DNA of 64,000 bases from Coenobita brevimanus (GCA_032717465.1 CM064666.1:20975732-21039731), one strand, 5' to 3'; shown: positions 33,454-44,402, counted from the first letter of the stretch. Notes: generated from the sequence alone by a model not told the origin. Made by a program: numbers and translations.

Positions 33454-35905
33454 AATTTGGAGTAGCGAGCACTGGGTGACTTAATAGAATAGCTTTAAGT
33501 TTGTTGAAAGAGGATTCACAGTTATCGGTCCAGACAAATTTAACTCCCTTTTTCAGTAGGTCTGTAAGTGGTGATACAAGAATTGAAAAGTTAAGAACAA
33601 ATCTCCTGTAATAACCTACCATTCCCAAAAATCTTTGTAGCTCTATCCTACTTTTAGGTCTGGGAAGATCACTTATAACCTGAACCTTAGCTCCTGGTGG
33701 TGCAACATGTCCATCACCAATTACGTACCCAAGGTACTGAACTTTAGCTTGACCAAACTCACACTTTGATAAATTAGCTACAAGATTAGCCTGAACCAAA
33801 CGCTCAAGAAATTTACTGACATGGCATAGGTGATCTTTCCAGTTGTCACTGAAGATTAATACATCATCAATATAAACAACACACCCTGCCAAACCCTCTG
33901 TTACAACATTCATGAGCTTCTGAAATGTGGCTGGTGCATTCTTCATACCATATGGCATTACAGAACATGCAAAAGTCTTTCCTAGTGTTACAAAACATGA
34001 GATCTCCCTAGCACGTTCAGTCATAGGTACTTGCCAGTATCCCTTTAACAAATCAAACTTACTTATGTACCTAGCCTTTCCGATCTTGTCTATGCAATCT
34101 TCCACGCGAGGGAGAGGGTAAGTGTCTGTTTTGGTTATCTGATTAACACGTCTGTAGTCAATGCAAAGCCGCTGTGACCCACCTGGCTTAGGGACTAGAA
34201 TGACAGGAGAACTCCACTCGCTCTGACAGGGCTCAATCATCTTGTGGTCCAACAGGTAGCCAAGCTCCTTCTGGATGAGAGGAACTTTCACTGGGTTCAC
34301 ACAGTAAGGAGGCAGTTTAATTGGCTTTGCGTCTCCAACATCGACATCATGCATCAACACAGTGGTTCTTCCTGGAGTGGCACGGAACACTTGCGGGTAC
34401 TCCTGCAGTAATGCCGAAAACTCCTGCCTTTCCTCGGGAGGTAGATGAGAAAGCTTAGTCTGGAGATCATTCATGATATCAGGATTCTTCCCCAAACTAT
34501 CACTCAGGCTCATGCTGCATGGGAGAGCTTCACTTGCAGACTCGGGTGGAACAGCTACAGTGCAGACTGGATTATTTTCATCCCGCCTGTGATATAACTT
34601 TAGCATGTTGATGTGAGAAATTTGCTTGTTCTTTCTACGATCTGGTGTGGCGATGACATCGTTGACATCACTGAGTTTGTTCTCCACGAAATAAGGACCA
34701 CTAAACTTGGCTTGAAGAGGTTGCCCATGCACTGGTAGCAGAATCAAAACCTGATCTCCTGGCTGAAAGTGCCGTAACCTGGACTTCTTATCATACCAAG
34801 TCTTCATCTTCTCCTGAGCAGCTCCTAAATTCTCTCTCGACAGCTGTAAAGCAGTGGACAGCCGTTCTTTGAACTTCATCACATACTCCAGCAGGTTGAC
34901 GTCATCTTCCTCCGACAGCCAGCATTCCTTGAGTAACTTAAGGGGTCCTCTTACTTCATGGCCAAACAGTAGTTCAAAAGGTGAGAAGCCCAGCGATTCA
35001 TTTGGAGATTCTCTTGTGGCAAATACAACGAATGGAAGACCTTTATCCCAGTCTTTCTGATGTTCCAAGCAGTATTTCTTGAGCATCGATTTGAGTGTTT
35101 GATGATATCTCTCCAACTCTCCTTGGGACTGGGGATGGTAAGCTGAAGACGTGATCTGGGTGATGCCCAACTCTTTCAGAGACTGCTTGAAAACATTTGA
35201 CATGAAATTACTTCCCCGGTCTGACTGTACCTCCTTGGGCAGACCAAACTTTGTGAAGAACCCTAGCATTTCCTTAACCACGTTCTTTGCTGAGATATTT
35301 CTAAGTGGAATGGCTTCAGGATAACGAGTAGCCATATCAATCATGGTCAACACATAAGAAAATCCTGAAGAAGTCTTAGGAAGAGGGCCCACAATATCCA
35401 CCAACACACGGGTGAATGGCGCCTCAAAAAGAGGAATGGGAACTAGAGGTGCAACCTTTTCGGTCTGATTACACTTCCCCACAACTTGACAGGTGTGACA
35501 AGACTTACAATACCAGGAAACATCCCTGAAGGTACCTGGCCAGTAGAAGTGTTTCAAAATGCGTGCCACAGTCTTCCTCACTCCAAGGTGTCCTGCCAAA
35601 CTGGAATCATGAGCCACTCTGATATCCTGCCTACAAACACGAGGGATGACAACTTGATGTACAACCTCCCATTCACAGTCGGCTGATGCTGTTGGGGGTC
35701 TCCACTTCCTCATAAGTACTCCTGACTTTATATAATAACAAGCAGAAGCACCAGCTGACTCTTCCTCACTGCAAGCAGAGTTAGCTAGACCTTTCAACCC
35801 AGGGTCAGCAACCTGCAACTCAACCAACTCTTGAGACAAATTATCAACACTACACGGTACTGCCTCATCTCGTGAGTGGTCCAAATTAGCAAGAAAAGGA
35901 TAACA
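33434..35905 (-). CDS. pol: Element 1 pol: integrase then reverse transcriptase
   Basis: An 816-codon open frame. From the TTG at 35884, residues 92-129 hold the integrase zinc site (HDSSLAGHLG, then CKSC). Asp163 (VDIVGPL), Asp222 (SDRGSNF) and Glu258 (GELERYHQ) form a DDE triad with a D-35-E spacing. A GPY-type module (KFSGPYFVENKLSDV) lies at about 393-432. RT follows at about 520-816 with VPKPGGSQRLCIDYRRVN, KFDLLKGYWQVPM (Asp611) and YIDDVLIFS (Asp673-674). Integrase-before-RT is the Gmr1-like order. The frame opens after a TAG at 35908 and lies in -1 relative to gag-protease. It is truncated before RNase H. Confidence 0.93.
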   Translation of the reverse strand, partial: CYPFLANLDHSRDEAVPCSVDNLSQELVELQVADPGLKGLANSACSEEESAGASACYYIKSGVLMRKWRPPTASADCEWEVVHQVVIPRVCRQDIRVAHDSSLAGHLGVRKTVARILKHFYWPGTFRDVSWYCKSCHTCQVVGKCNQTEKVAPLVPIPLFEAPFTRVLVDIVGPLPKTSSGFSYVLTMIDMATRYPEAIPLRNISAKNVVKEMLGFFTKFGLPKEVQSDRGSNFMSNVFKQSLKELGITQITSSAYHPQSQGELERYHQTLKSMLKKYCLEHQKDWDKGLPFVVFATRESPNESLGFSPFELLFGHEVRGPLKLLKECWLSEEDDVNLLEYVMKFKERLSTALQLSRENLGAAQEKMKTWYDKKSRLRHFQPGDQVLILLPVHGQPLQAKFSGPYFVENKLSDVNDVIATPDRRKNKQISHINMLKLYHRRDENNPVCTVAVPPESASEALPCSMSLSDSLGKNPDIMNDLQTKLSHLPPEERQEFSALLQEYPQVFRATPGRTTVLMHDVDVGDAKPIKLPPYCVNPVKVPLIQKELGYLLDHKMIEPCQSEWSSPVILVPKPGGSQRLCIDYRRVNQITKTDTYPLPRVEDCIDKIGKARYISKFDLLKGYWQVPMTERAREISCFVTLGKTFACSVMPYGMKNAPATFQKLMNVVTEGLAGCVVYIDDVLIFSDNWKDHLCHVSKFLERLVQANLVANLSKCEFGQAKVQYLGYVIGDGHVAPPGAKVQVISDLPRPKSRIELQRFLGMVGYYRRFVLNFSILVSPLTDLLKKGVKFVWTDNCESSFNKLKAILLSHPVLATPNFAKPGC

Positions 35906-36756
35906 CTATCATCATTATCCTCTAAGTCACCAGTAACTTTAGACTTAGCCCTAGTGACAGCACATGCAGGGAACACATCAGGGACATCACACTCCTGGGC
36001 CGCAGCCACTGGCTCACTAGACAACTGAGGAGCTGGACACACTTGACTTCCACCAATATCATTTCCAAGTAAGAAAGTTATACCTGACATTGGGAGTGTC
36101 TCAACCAACCCAACCATACCGGAACCATTAACAAAACCAGACTCTAAATTCACTCTGCACAGAGGGACAGAGAAGTAATTATTCCCTACACCTTGTAAGA
36201 TTACAGTTTCATCAAAGGAATTAATATTAGAGCCTAGAACACTGGTCAGCATAAGGGATTGGCAAGCACCTGTATCACGATATATTTTAACTGATTTCCT
36301 GTCATTACTGTCCAGAGGACTGACAAAACCATCAGACAGGAAATTAGCACATGAACTCTTGAGAGTGTCACCCACGTTACTGGCCAAAAGAGGAGCTTCA
36401 TCATGAGGATTTAATTCACCCCTCAAAGCAGGTTCAATTAACTCAGTTAAAGAATTCTGGGAACTCTCAAGGGTGGACACTAGACCAATTGACTGAATAT
36501 TTAAAGACTCCTTTTTGTTCACATCACGCTGTCTCCTGAAACATTTCTTCGTAGTATGACCAAGCTTACTACAATAAGTACATTTACTTTTCTGAAATCT
36601 AGAGGTGAAGCTGGTATTTACTTCCTGAGAAACATCATTTTTATTCTCTTTCCTGTTACCTGTACTCTGAGTAGAGGCAACGTACTTACTCTCAGCTTTC
36701 CCTTTTTCTTTAGAATATCTCTTGTGAGTGAGAACATATTCATCAATACTCAACAT
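35794..36756 (-). pseudogene. gag: Element 1 gag C-terminus (CCHC) and protease
   Basis: The frame contains the knuckle CTYCSKLGHTTKKC, then the retropepsin-like site YRDTGACQSL and the later hydrophobic-Gly motif GITFLLGNDI. It ends in a stop 112 bases into the pol open region, giving a -1 overlap. The N-terminus begins at a 179-bp deletion relative to element 2 (42009-42187), which removes part of the capsid and shifts the frame. It would make nucleocapsid and protease if gag were intact. Confidence 0.88.
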
Positions 36757-36865
36757 GGAATTGCTTATCCTGCTTATAAGTTGTCCTAAATTTTACTCTA
36801 TAGGCTTCAGGAACAAGCTCATAGGCCTTAAGAATCAAGCTCTTAACTACATCATAATTATCAGA

Positions 36866-37459
36866 TTAATCCTGAGGCAAAGATGCATAAGTTACTTGAG
36901 CTTTACCGGTGAGAACAGTTTGAAGGAGTACTGGCCAATACTTTTTGGGCCAAGTAAAACCTGTAGCTACCCTCTCAAACAACTGAAAATACTTTGTTAA
37001 ATCAGATTCATTAAAAGGAGGGACAAGTTTAACATTTTTAGCCACATCAAAATCATCAGAGCTAGATGATCCAGTTCCACCTTGTTTCATGCGATACTCA
37101 TGGTCTGCCTGAATCCTAGCAATTTCAACTTGTGCCTCAGCCTCCTTAGCTTTTGCCTGAAATTCTGCCTCCTTAGCCTGTGCTTGAAATTCAGCTTCCT
37201 TCACACGAGCCTCCTGCAGGGCTAGCTGTAACTTAGCTAATTCAATCTGCGTTTGCTCATTTGGAGGAGTTACATTAAACAAGCTTTCATTAATCATGTC
37301 AACAATTTGATCTTTAGAATGATGAGAGCGAACAACAATTCCCAATTGATGGGCAACAAGCTTAAGTTCATTCTTTGTTCTGTTTTCTACATCACACACT
37401 GTTTGCACATTTGACAAAAAATCTTTGGCTTCATCAAGTGTAGTAATAGTAGACATCAT
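36866..37459 (-). pseudogene. gag: Element 1 gag N-terminus
   Basis: Start chosen at the double ATG (37459/37456), 70 bases inside the 5' LTR. It encodes MSTITTLDEAKDF, then a helical region with octad repeats of the type AKEAEFQA (about residues 95-125), then DDFDVAKNVKLVPPFNESDL and KYFQLFERVATGF, the gag capsid start. A Gln-to-stop change (TAA) ends it at SLPQD. Confidence 0.85.
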
Positions 37460-37508
37460 GAATAAGTAACAGTCACAAAATATCAAGCAATATCCTTATG
37501 AATATCCT

Positions 37509-37523
37509 GATAAGAGGTCGCCA
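37509..37523 (-). promoter_or_regulatory. Primer binding site of element 1
   Basis: Just inside the 5' LTR, after a five-base spacer, the - strand reads TGGCGACCTCTTATC, complementary to a tRNA 3' end in GAUAAGAGGUCGCCA. The tRNA identity is not assigned. The same site lies at 42970-42984 in element 2. Confidence 0.7.
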
Positions 37524-37529
37524 AATTTA

Positions 37530-38308
37530 TGTTACGGAACAGAGAAAGATAATGTACACTTTAATTGAGAATACTAAAAATCACTACTGTCCCGTAAAGT
37601 TCCAGGTTCAAAACAAAAGAGTTAGGTAAAATTAAAAGTTAAAGTTTAATGCTCAAACTAACAACAAAACATTCAGGACTCATAAGGATAATGTAATGGC
37701 AAAAACAGGTTAAATATATGGTTAACTGCAATAGCCTCTATTAACACGAAATTAGCAAGAGTAAATTTATCTAAGCCCTGATAAAATGAAAATACTAGAT
37801 AATACTCAGTGAATGCAAGATATATTATTACAGATACAAAATATTATTAATAAAGGCTGACACCCAAAACACACGAATCACAAAAACCTTACTAGGCCTA
37901 AGAATTAACACCTTACGCTACACAGTACAAGAAAAAATGCAATAACACTTATACTCAAATTACACAGCTGCTAGATGGTTGGAGACTTCCTGAGCACTCA
38001 CAATAATAACAACTGTACAGGGGAGGACAGAGATTTGAGCAAAATGAGTAGATCTAAGTGGCAATAATGCAGAGACTGAGCTCATTATATAGAGGCCGGC
38101 AGGGCTTGATACAGCTTGTAAGAAGGACGCGCAAATGAAGCCATGGGGACAAAGAGTTGACAATCCTGCTCTGAACAACAGAAAGAACGACTTACTCTAC
38201 TATAAGGGAGGAGGGGGGGAGTGAGGTAGAACGCGCTCGTAATCAAACATGCAGCATACTGTACGTTAGAATTACACAAAGGATGATGAAATCATAGGCT
38301 ATGTAACA
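37530..38308 (-). repeat. LTR 2, shared by elements 1 and 2
   Basis: 779 bp. It serves as 5' LTR of element 1 and 3' LTR of element 2. A TATA box is at 38085-38091, and a polypurine tract abuts at 38309. Confidence 0.95.
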
Positions 38309-38368
38309 CCTCCCCACAAAGAAAAAGAAATTTACAAAGGAAATTTCTTATTACTCTAAACAATCTGT

Positions 38369-39688
38369 CTAAAGTCTAGATAAGCAACCTGCAATAACAT
38401 TTTCTTTCCCCTTGACATATTGTATGTCTAATGAATACGCTTGAAGAAGTAGACTCCATCTTGTCAATCTCTGATTTTTATCTTTAAACTTACTAAGGAA
38501 TTTCAGTGGGTTATGATCGGTATAAATGACTATGGGGTCAAAACCAGAACACAAATAAAATGAAAAATGCTGTAAACCCAAAATCAAGGCCAAAAGCTCT
38601 TTCTCAATAGTTGAGTAGTTCTTTTCAGGTGGAGTGAACTTCTTACTGTAGTAAGATACAGGGTGTTCAATACCCTGATCATCCTCTTGCAGCAAAACAT
38701 CCCCAGCTCTTGAATCACTTGCATCAACAGCCATCTTAAAAGGCTTAGCAAAATATGGAGTAGCGAGCACTGGCTGACTTAATAGGATAGCTTTAAGTTT
38801 GTTGAAAGAGGATTTACAGTTATCGGTCCAGACAAATTTAACTCCCTTTTTCAGTAGGTCTGTAAGTGGTGATACAAGAATTGAAAAGTTAAGAACAAAT
38901 CTCCTGTAAATACCTACCATTCCCAAAAATCTTTGTAGCTCTTTCCTACTTTTAGGTCTGGGAAGATCACTTATAACCTGAACCTCAGCTCCTGGTGGTG
39001 CAACATGTCCATCACCAATTACATTCCCAAGGTTATGAACTTTATCTTGAACAAACTCACACTTTTTTAAATTATCTACAAGATTAGCCTGAACCAAACG
39101 CTCAAGAAATTTACTGACATGGCATAGGTGATTTTTCCAGTTGTCACTGAAGATTAATACATCATCAATATAAACAACACACCCTGCCAAACCCTCTGTT
39201 ACAACATTCATGAGCTTCTGAAATGTGGCTGGTGCATTCTTCATACCATATGGCATTACAGAACATGCAAAAGTCTTTCCTAGTGTTACAAAACATGAGA
39301 TCTCCGTAGCACGTTCAGTCATAGGTACTTGCCAGTATCCCTTTAACAAATCAAACTTACTTATGTACCTAGCCTTTCCGATCTTGTCTATGCAATCTTC
39401 CACGCGAGGGAGAGGGTAAGTGTCTGTTTTGGTTATCTGATTAACACGTCTGTAGTCGATGCAAAGCCACTGTGACCCACCTGGCTTAGGGACTAGAGTG
39501 ACAGGAGAACTCCACTCGCTCTGACAGGGCTCAATCATCTTGTGGTCCAACAGGTAGCCAAGCTCCTTCTGGATGAGAGGAACTTTCACTGGGTTCACAC
39601 GGTAAGGAGGCAGTTTAATTGGCTTTGCGTCTCCAACATCGACATCATGCATCAACATAGTGGTTTTTCCTGGAGTGGCACGGAACAC
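38369..39688 (-). pseudogene. pol: Element 2 reverse transcriptase and RNase H
   Basis: A 439-codon open frame carries RT (VPKPGGSQWLCIDYRRVN, FDLLKGYWQVPM, YIDDVLIFS) and RNase H in one frame, showing the intact layout. In RNase H the last catalytic Asp is changed to Gly (ENVIAGCLSRL), and the first motif reads VDASDSRAGDVLLQ. The frame is cut off upstream by a 4-base deletion near 39765. Confidence 0.9.
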
Positions 39689-39900
39689 TTGCGAGTACTC
39701 CTGCAGTAATTCCGAAAACTCCTGCCTTTCCTCGGGAGGTAGATGAGAAAGCTTAGTCTGGAGATCATGATATCAGGATTCTTCCCCAAACTATCACTCA
39801 GGCTCATGCTGCATGGGAGAACTTCACTTGCAGACTCAGGTGGAACAGCTACAGTGCAGACTGGATTATATTTGTCCCACCTGTGATATAATTTTAGCAT
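39652..39900 (-). pseudogene. pol: Element 2 integrase-RT linker, shifted
   Basis: Carries LKLYHRWDKYNPVCTVAVPP in the frame before the 4-base loss. It matches the linker between the GPY module and RT in element 1, where the chain is continuous. Confidence 0.8.
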
Positions 39901-40880
39901 GTTGATGGTGTGGCGATGACATAGTTGACATCACTGAGTTTGTTCTCCACGAAATAAGGACCACTAAACTTGGCTTGAAGAGGTTGCCCATGCACTGATA
40001 GCAGAATCAAAACCTGATCTCCTGGCTGAAAGTGCCGTAACCTGGACTTCTTATCATACCAAGTCTTCATCTTCTCCTGAGCAGCTCCTAAATTCTCTCT
40101 CGCCAGCTGTAAAGCAGTGGACAGCCGTTCTTTGAACTTCATCACATACTCCAGCAGGTTGACGTCATCTTCCTCCGACAGCCAGCATTCCTTGAGTAGC
40201 TTAAGGGGTCCTCTTATTTCATGGCCAAACAGTAGTTCAAAAGGTGAGAAGCCCAGTGATTCATTTGGAGATTCTCTTGCGGCAAATACAACAAATGGAA
40301 GACCTTTATCCCAGTCTTTCTGATGTTCCAAACAGTATTTCTTGAGCATCGATTTGAGTGTTTGATGATATCTCTCCAACGCTCCTTGGGTCTGGGGATG
40401 GTAAGCTGAAGACGTGATCTGGGTGATGCCCAACTCTTTCAGAGACTGCTTGAAAACATTTGACATGAAATTACTTCCCTGGTCTGACTGTACCTCCTTG
40501 GGCAGACCAAACTTTGTGAAGAACCCTAGCATTTCCTTAACCACGTTCTTTGCTGAGATATTTCTAAGTGGAATGGCTTCAGGATAACGAGTAGCCATAT
40601 CAATCAGGGTCAACACATAAGAAAATCCTGAAGAAGTCTTAGGAAGAGGGCCCACAATATCCACCAACACACGGCTGAATGGCGCCTCAAAAAGAGGAAT
40701 GGGAACTAGAGGTGCAACCTTTTCGGTCTGATTACACTTCCCCACAACTTGACAGGTGTGACAAGACTTACAATACCAGGAAACATCCCTGAAGGTACCT
40801 GGCCAGTAGAAGTGTTTCAAAATGCGTGCCACAGTCTTCCTCACTCCAAGGTGTCCTGCCAAACTGGAATCATGAGCCAC
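39894..40880 (-). pseudogene. pol: Element 2 integrase
   Basis: The zinc site (HDSSLAGHLG, CKSC), the DDE triad (VDIVGPL, SDQGSNF, GALERYHQ) and KFSGPYFVENKLSDV are all present in 328 codons. The frame ends early where about 30 bases are missing relative to element 1 near 39905. It would insert cDNA into the chromosome. It is inactive as part of a split frame. Confidence 0.9.
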
Positions 40881-40961
40881 TCTGATATCCTGCCTACAAA
40901 CACGAGGGATGACAACTTGATGTACAACCTCCCATTCACAGTCGGCTGATGCTGTTGGGGG

Positions 40962-41168
40962 TCACCACTTCCTCATAAGTACTCCTGACTTTATATAATA
41001 ACAAGCAGAAGCACCAGCTGACTCTTCCTCACTGCAAGCAGAGTTAGCTAGACCTTTCAACTCAGGGTCAGCAACCTGCAACTCAACCAACTCTTGAGAC
41101 AAATTATGAACACTACGCGGTACTGCCTCATCTGGTGAGTGATCCAAATTAGCAAGAAAAGGATAACA
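40962..41168 (-). pseudogene. pol: Element 2 pol start, ended by a TGA
   Basis: The first 61 codons of pol match element 1, up to MRKW and then TGA where element 1 has AGA. The -1 overlap with gag-protease is the same as in element 1, with the same upstream sequence. Confidence 0.85.
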
Positions 41169-42139
41169 CTATCATCATTATCCTCTAAGTCACCAGTAAC
41201 TTTAGACTTAGCCCTAGTGACAGCACATGCAGGGAGCACATCAGGGACATCACACTCCTGGGCCGCAGCCACTGGCTCACTAGACAACTGAGGAGCTGGA
41301 CACACTTGACTTCCACCAATATCATTTCCAAGTAAGAAAGTTATACCTGACATTGGGAGTGTCTCAACCAACCCAACCATAACTGAACCATTAACAAAAG
41401 CAGACTCTAAATTCACTCTGCACAGAGGGACAGAGAAGTAATTATTCCCTACACCTTGTAAGATTACAGTTTCATCAAAGGAATTAATATTAGAGCCTAG
41501 AACACTGGTCAGCATAAGGGATTGGCAAGCACCTGTATCACGATATATTTTAACTGATTTTCTGTCATTACTGTCCAGAGGACTGACAAAACCATCAGAC
41601 AGGAAATTAGCACATGAACTCTTGAGAGTGTCACCCACGTTACTGCCCAAAAGAGGAGCTTCATCATGAGGATTTAATTCACCCCTCAAAGCAGGTTCAG
41701 TTAACTCAGTTAAAGAATTCTGGGAACTCTCAAGGGTGGACACTAGACCAATTGACTGAATATTTAAAGACTCCTTTTTGTTCACATCACGCTGTCTCCT
41801 GAAACATTTCTCCGTAGTATGACCAAGCTTACTACAATAAGTACATTTACTTTTCTGAAATCTAGAGGTGAAGCTGGTATTTACTTCCTGAGAAACATCA
41901 TCTTTATTCTCTTTCCTGTTACCTGTACCCTGAGTAGAGGCAACGTACTTACTCTCAGCTTTCCCTTTTTCTTTAGAATATCTCTTGTGAGTCAGAACAT
42001 ATTCATCAGCTAAAACTGCAGCATCAGACAAATTATCTATTCTTTTCTCATCAAGATATAGGCTTACATCTTTATTAACACACCTTTTGAAGTCCTCCAG
42101 CAAAATCATCTGCTTAAATTTACCGAAATCAGAATCCAC
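41057..42139 (-). pseudogene. gag: Element 2 gag C-terminal half and protease
   Basis: Contains the capsid end missing from element 1 (FKQMILLEDFKRCVNKDVSL), the knuckle CTYCSKLGHTTEKC, the protease site YRDTGACQSL and GITFLLGNDI. An in-frame TGA upstream (about 42150) separates it from earlier gag. It overlaps pol by about 110 bases in -1. Confidence 0.88.
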
Positions 42140-42392
42140 ATTCTTAGAATTTAATCACTGCTCTAACAGATCTTCTTTGATTTTTGCATACTCAGCATGG
42201 GATTGCTTATCTTGCTTATAAGTTGTCCTAAATTTTACTCTATAGGCTTCAGGAACAAGCTCATAGGCCTTAAGAATCAAGCTCTTAACTACATCATAAT
42301 TATCAGATTGATCTTGAGGCAAAGATGCATAAGTTACTTGAGCTTTACCGGTGAGAACAGTTTGAAGGAGTACTGCCCAATAATTTTTGGGG

Positions 42393-42909
42393 TCAATTAA
42401 AACCTGTAGCTACCCTCTCAAACAACTGAAAATACTTTGTTAAATCAGATTCATTAAAAGGAGGGACAAGTTTAACATTTTTAGCCACATCAAAATCATC
42501 AGAGCTAGATGATCCAGTTCCACCTTGTTTCATGCGATACTCATGGTCTGCCTGAATCCTAGCAAGTTCAACTTGTGCCTGAAACTCAGCCTCCTTAGCA
42601 CGAGCCTGAAACTCAGTCTCCTTAGCATTTGCCTGAAATTCAGCCTCCTTAGCACGGTCCTCCTGCAGGGCTAGCTGTAACTTAGCTAATTCAATCTGCG
42701 TTTGCTCATTTGGAGGAGTTACATTAAACAAGCTTTCATTAATCATGTCAACAATTTGATCTTTAGAATGATGAGAGCGAACAGCAATTCCCAATTGTTG
42801 AGCAACAAGCTTAAGTTCATTCTTTGTTCTGTTTTCTACATCACACACTGTTTGCACATTTGACAAAAAAATCTTTGGCTTCATCAAGTGTAGTAATAGT
42901 AGACATCAT
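42393..42909 (-). pseudogene. gag: Element 2 gag N-terminus, frameshifted
   Basis: ATGs at 42909/42906 match element 1. A one-base gain in an A-run near 42866-42873 shifts the frame after about 12 codons. The body encodes NVQTVCDVENRTKNELKLVA and octad repeats of the AKEAEFQA type, one arranged differently from element 1. An extra T near 42396 ends the frame at VATGFN. Confidence 0.85.
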
Positions 42910-42990
42910 GAATAAATCACAGTCACAAAATATCAAGCAATATCCTTATGATAATATTCTGAATATCCTGATAAGAGGTCGCCAAATTTA

Positions 42991-43735
42991 TGTTACGGAA
43001 CAGAGAAAACTGTCCCGCAAAGTTCCAGGTTCAAAACAAAAGAGTTAGGTAAAATTACAAGTTAAAGTTTAATGCTCAAACTAACAACAAAACATTCAGG
43101 ACTCATAAGGATAATGTAATGGCAAAAAACAGGTTAAATATATGGTTAACTGCAATAGCCTCTATTAACACGAAATTAGCAAGAGTAAATTTATCTAAGT
43201 CAGCCCTGATAAAATGAAAATACCAGATAATACTCAGTGAATGCAAGATATATTATTACAGATACAAGATATTAATAAGGGCTGACACCCAAAACACATG
43301 AGTCACAAAAACCTTACTAGGCCTAAGAATTAAACCTTATGCTACACAGTACAAGAAAAAATGCAATAACACTTATACTCAAATTACACAGCTGCTAGAT
43401 GGTTGGAGACTTCCTGAGCACTTACAATAATAACAACTGTACAGGGAAGGACAGAGATGTGAGCAAAATGAGGAGTAGATCTAAGTGGCAATAATGCAGA
43501 GACTGAGCTCATTATATAGGGGCCGGCAGAACTTGATACAACTTGTAAGAAGGACGCGCAAATGAAGCCATGGGGACAAAGAGTTGACAATCCTGCTCTG
43601 AACAACAGAAAGAACGACTTACTTTACTATAAGGGAGGACGGGGGGAATTAGGTAGAACACGCTCGTGATCAAACATGCAGCATACTGTACGTTAGAATT
43701 ACACAAAGGATGATGAAATCATAGGCTTGGTAACA
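42991..43735 (-). repeat. LTR 3 (5' LTR of element 2)
   Basis: 745 bp. It lacks about 40 bases near its 42991 end that the other two LTRs have. Its other end reads GGTAACA instead of TGTAACA on the + strand. TATA box at 43512-43518. The ATAT target duplication follows at 43736. Confidence 0.93.
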
Positions 43736-44039
43736 ATATTCATGTGAACATGATTGTGATATTGATAGTACTAAGTCGAATTTTGATGTGAATATGACTA
43801 GTGTTTATACATAATGAACCAGCCGATTCCAACAAAGATGTATAACAACAGAAATTTTAGCAAAGATTAAAAATCGCGAATGTCATCCTTCATATTCTTA
43901 TCTAGAGATTTACCTGCCGAAGTTAATAGATTTCCCCTTTTGAACTATGCAGTGGTGATTGAGAGTTTATTGAAGTGAGAATATCGAAGATTGTCGTTTG
44001 TGAAGCGCGAAATTCATGTTATTGAGTTGGGGTCAAAGT

Positions 44040-44158
44040 GGGGTTGGTGGAGGATTAGTGCCCCTTCCTGTAAAACAATTAACTCTAAGCCATTGGCCAC
44101 CCCGTCTGGGATACATGGTGTCTGGCAATGAATGAATGAATGAATGAGTTGGGGTTGC
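44040..44158 (+). mobile_element. RTE-type LINE 3' end with (GAAT)n tail
   Basis: Shares GATTAGTGCCCCTTCC and GTAAAACAA with the fragment at 11853-11965, then GGCCACCCCGTCTGGGAT and GTGTCTGGCAATGAATGAAT. The tail unit is GAAT rather than the GATA of the other copies. Confidence 0.65.
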
Positions 44159-44395
44159 AGTCATGTAGGCATGTAACCGACACGTGTAATAAAACAATTC
44201 GAGTTCTTAATTTGGATTCATTATGATTAAAGTTCCTATACGCTTATTACAAAAATTTCAACATCATAAGTCACTTTTCTACATATGTTGAGTGCAAACG
44301 TATCTTTCATATTCTTTGGAGATCGAGTATAAACAGAAATATTACAAAGTAGTCAGTTAAAATTTTAGCCGATTCCCGTATATTGTCTTGATGCT

Positions 44396-44402
44396 TATAA
44401 AA
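44396..44402 (+). promoter_or_regulatory. TATA box of LTR-like copy C
   Basis: GCTTATAAAAGGCGAGAAGC is a strong core-promoter-like sequence. Inverted copy A has a weaker ATATAATTATAGGC at the matching place. Confidence 0.5.

Larger units (their letters stand above)
32242..43735 (-). mobile_element. Tandem pair of Gmr1-like Ty3/gypsy elements (three LTRs)
   Basis: Three LTR copies (32242-33016, 37530-38308, 42991-43735) alternate with two internal regions of the same family, all on the - strand. LTRs start TGTTACATAG and end CCGTAACA on the element strand. The outer flanks carry a 4-bp duplication ATAT (32238-32241 and 43736-43739), so the whole array behaves as one insertion. In both internal regions pol runs integrase then RT then RNase H. 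Such tandems usually arise by LTR-LTR recombination. Both copies are defective, at different places. Confidence 0.9.

Noticed and set aside
36556..36789. 77-codon + strand frame and its partner at 41819-42013
   Set aside because: Antisense to the gag-protease frames of elements 1 and 2. Conserved only because the elements are.
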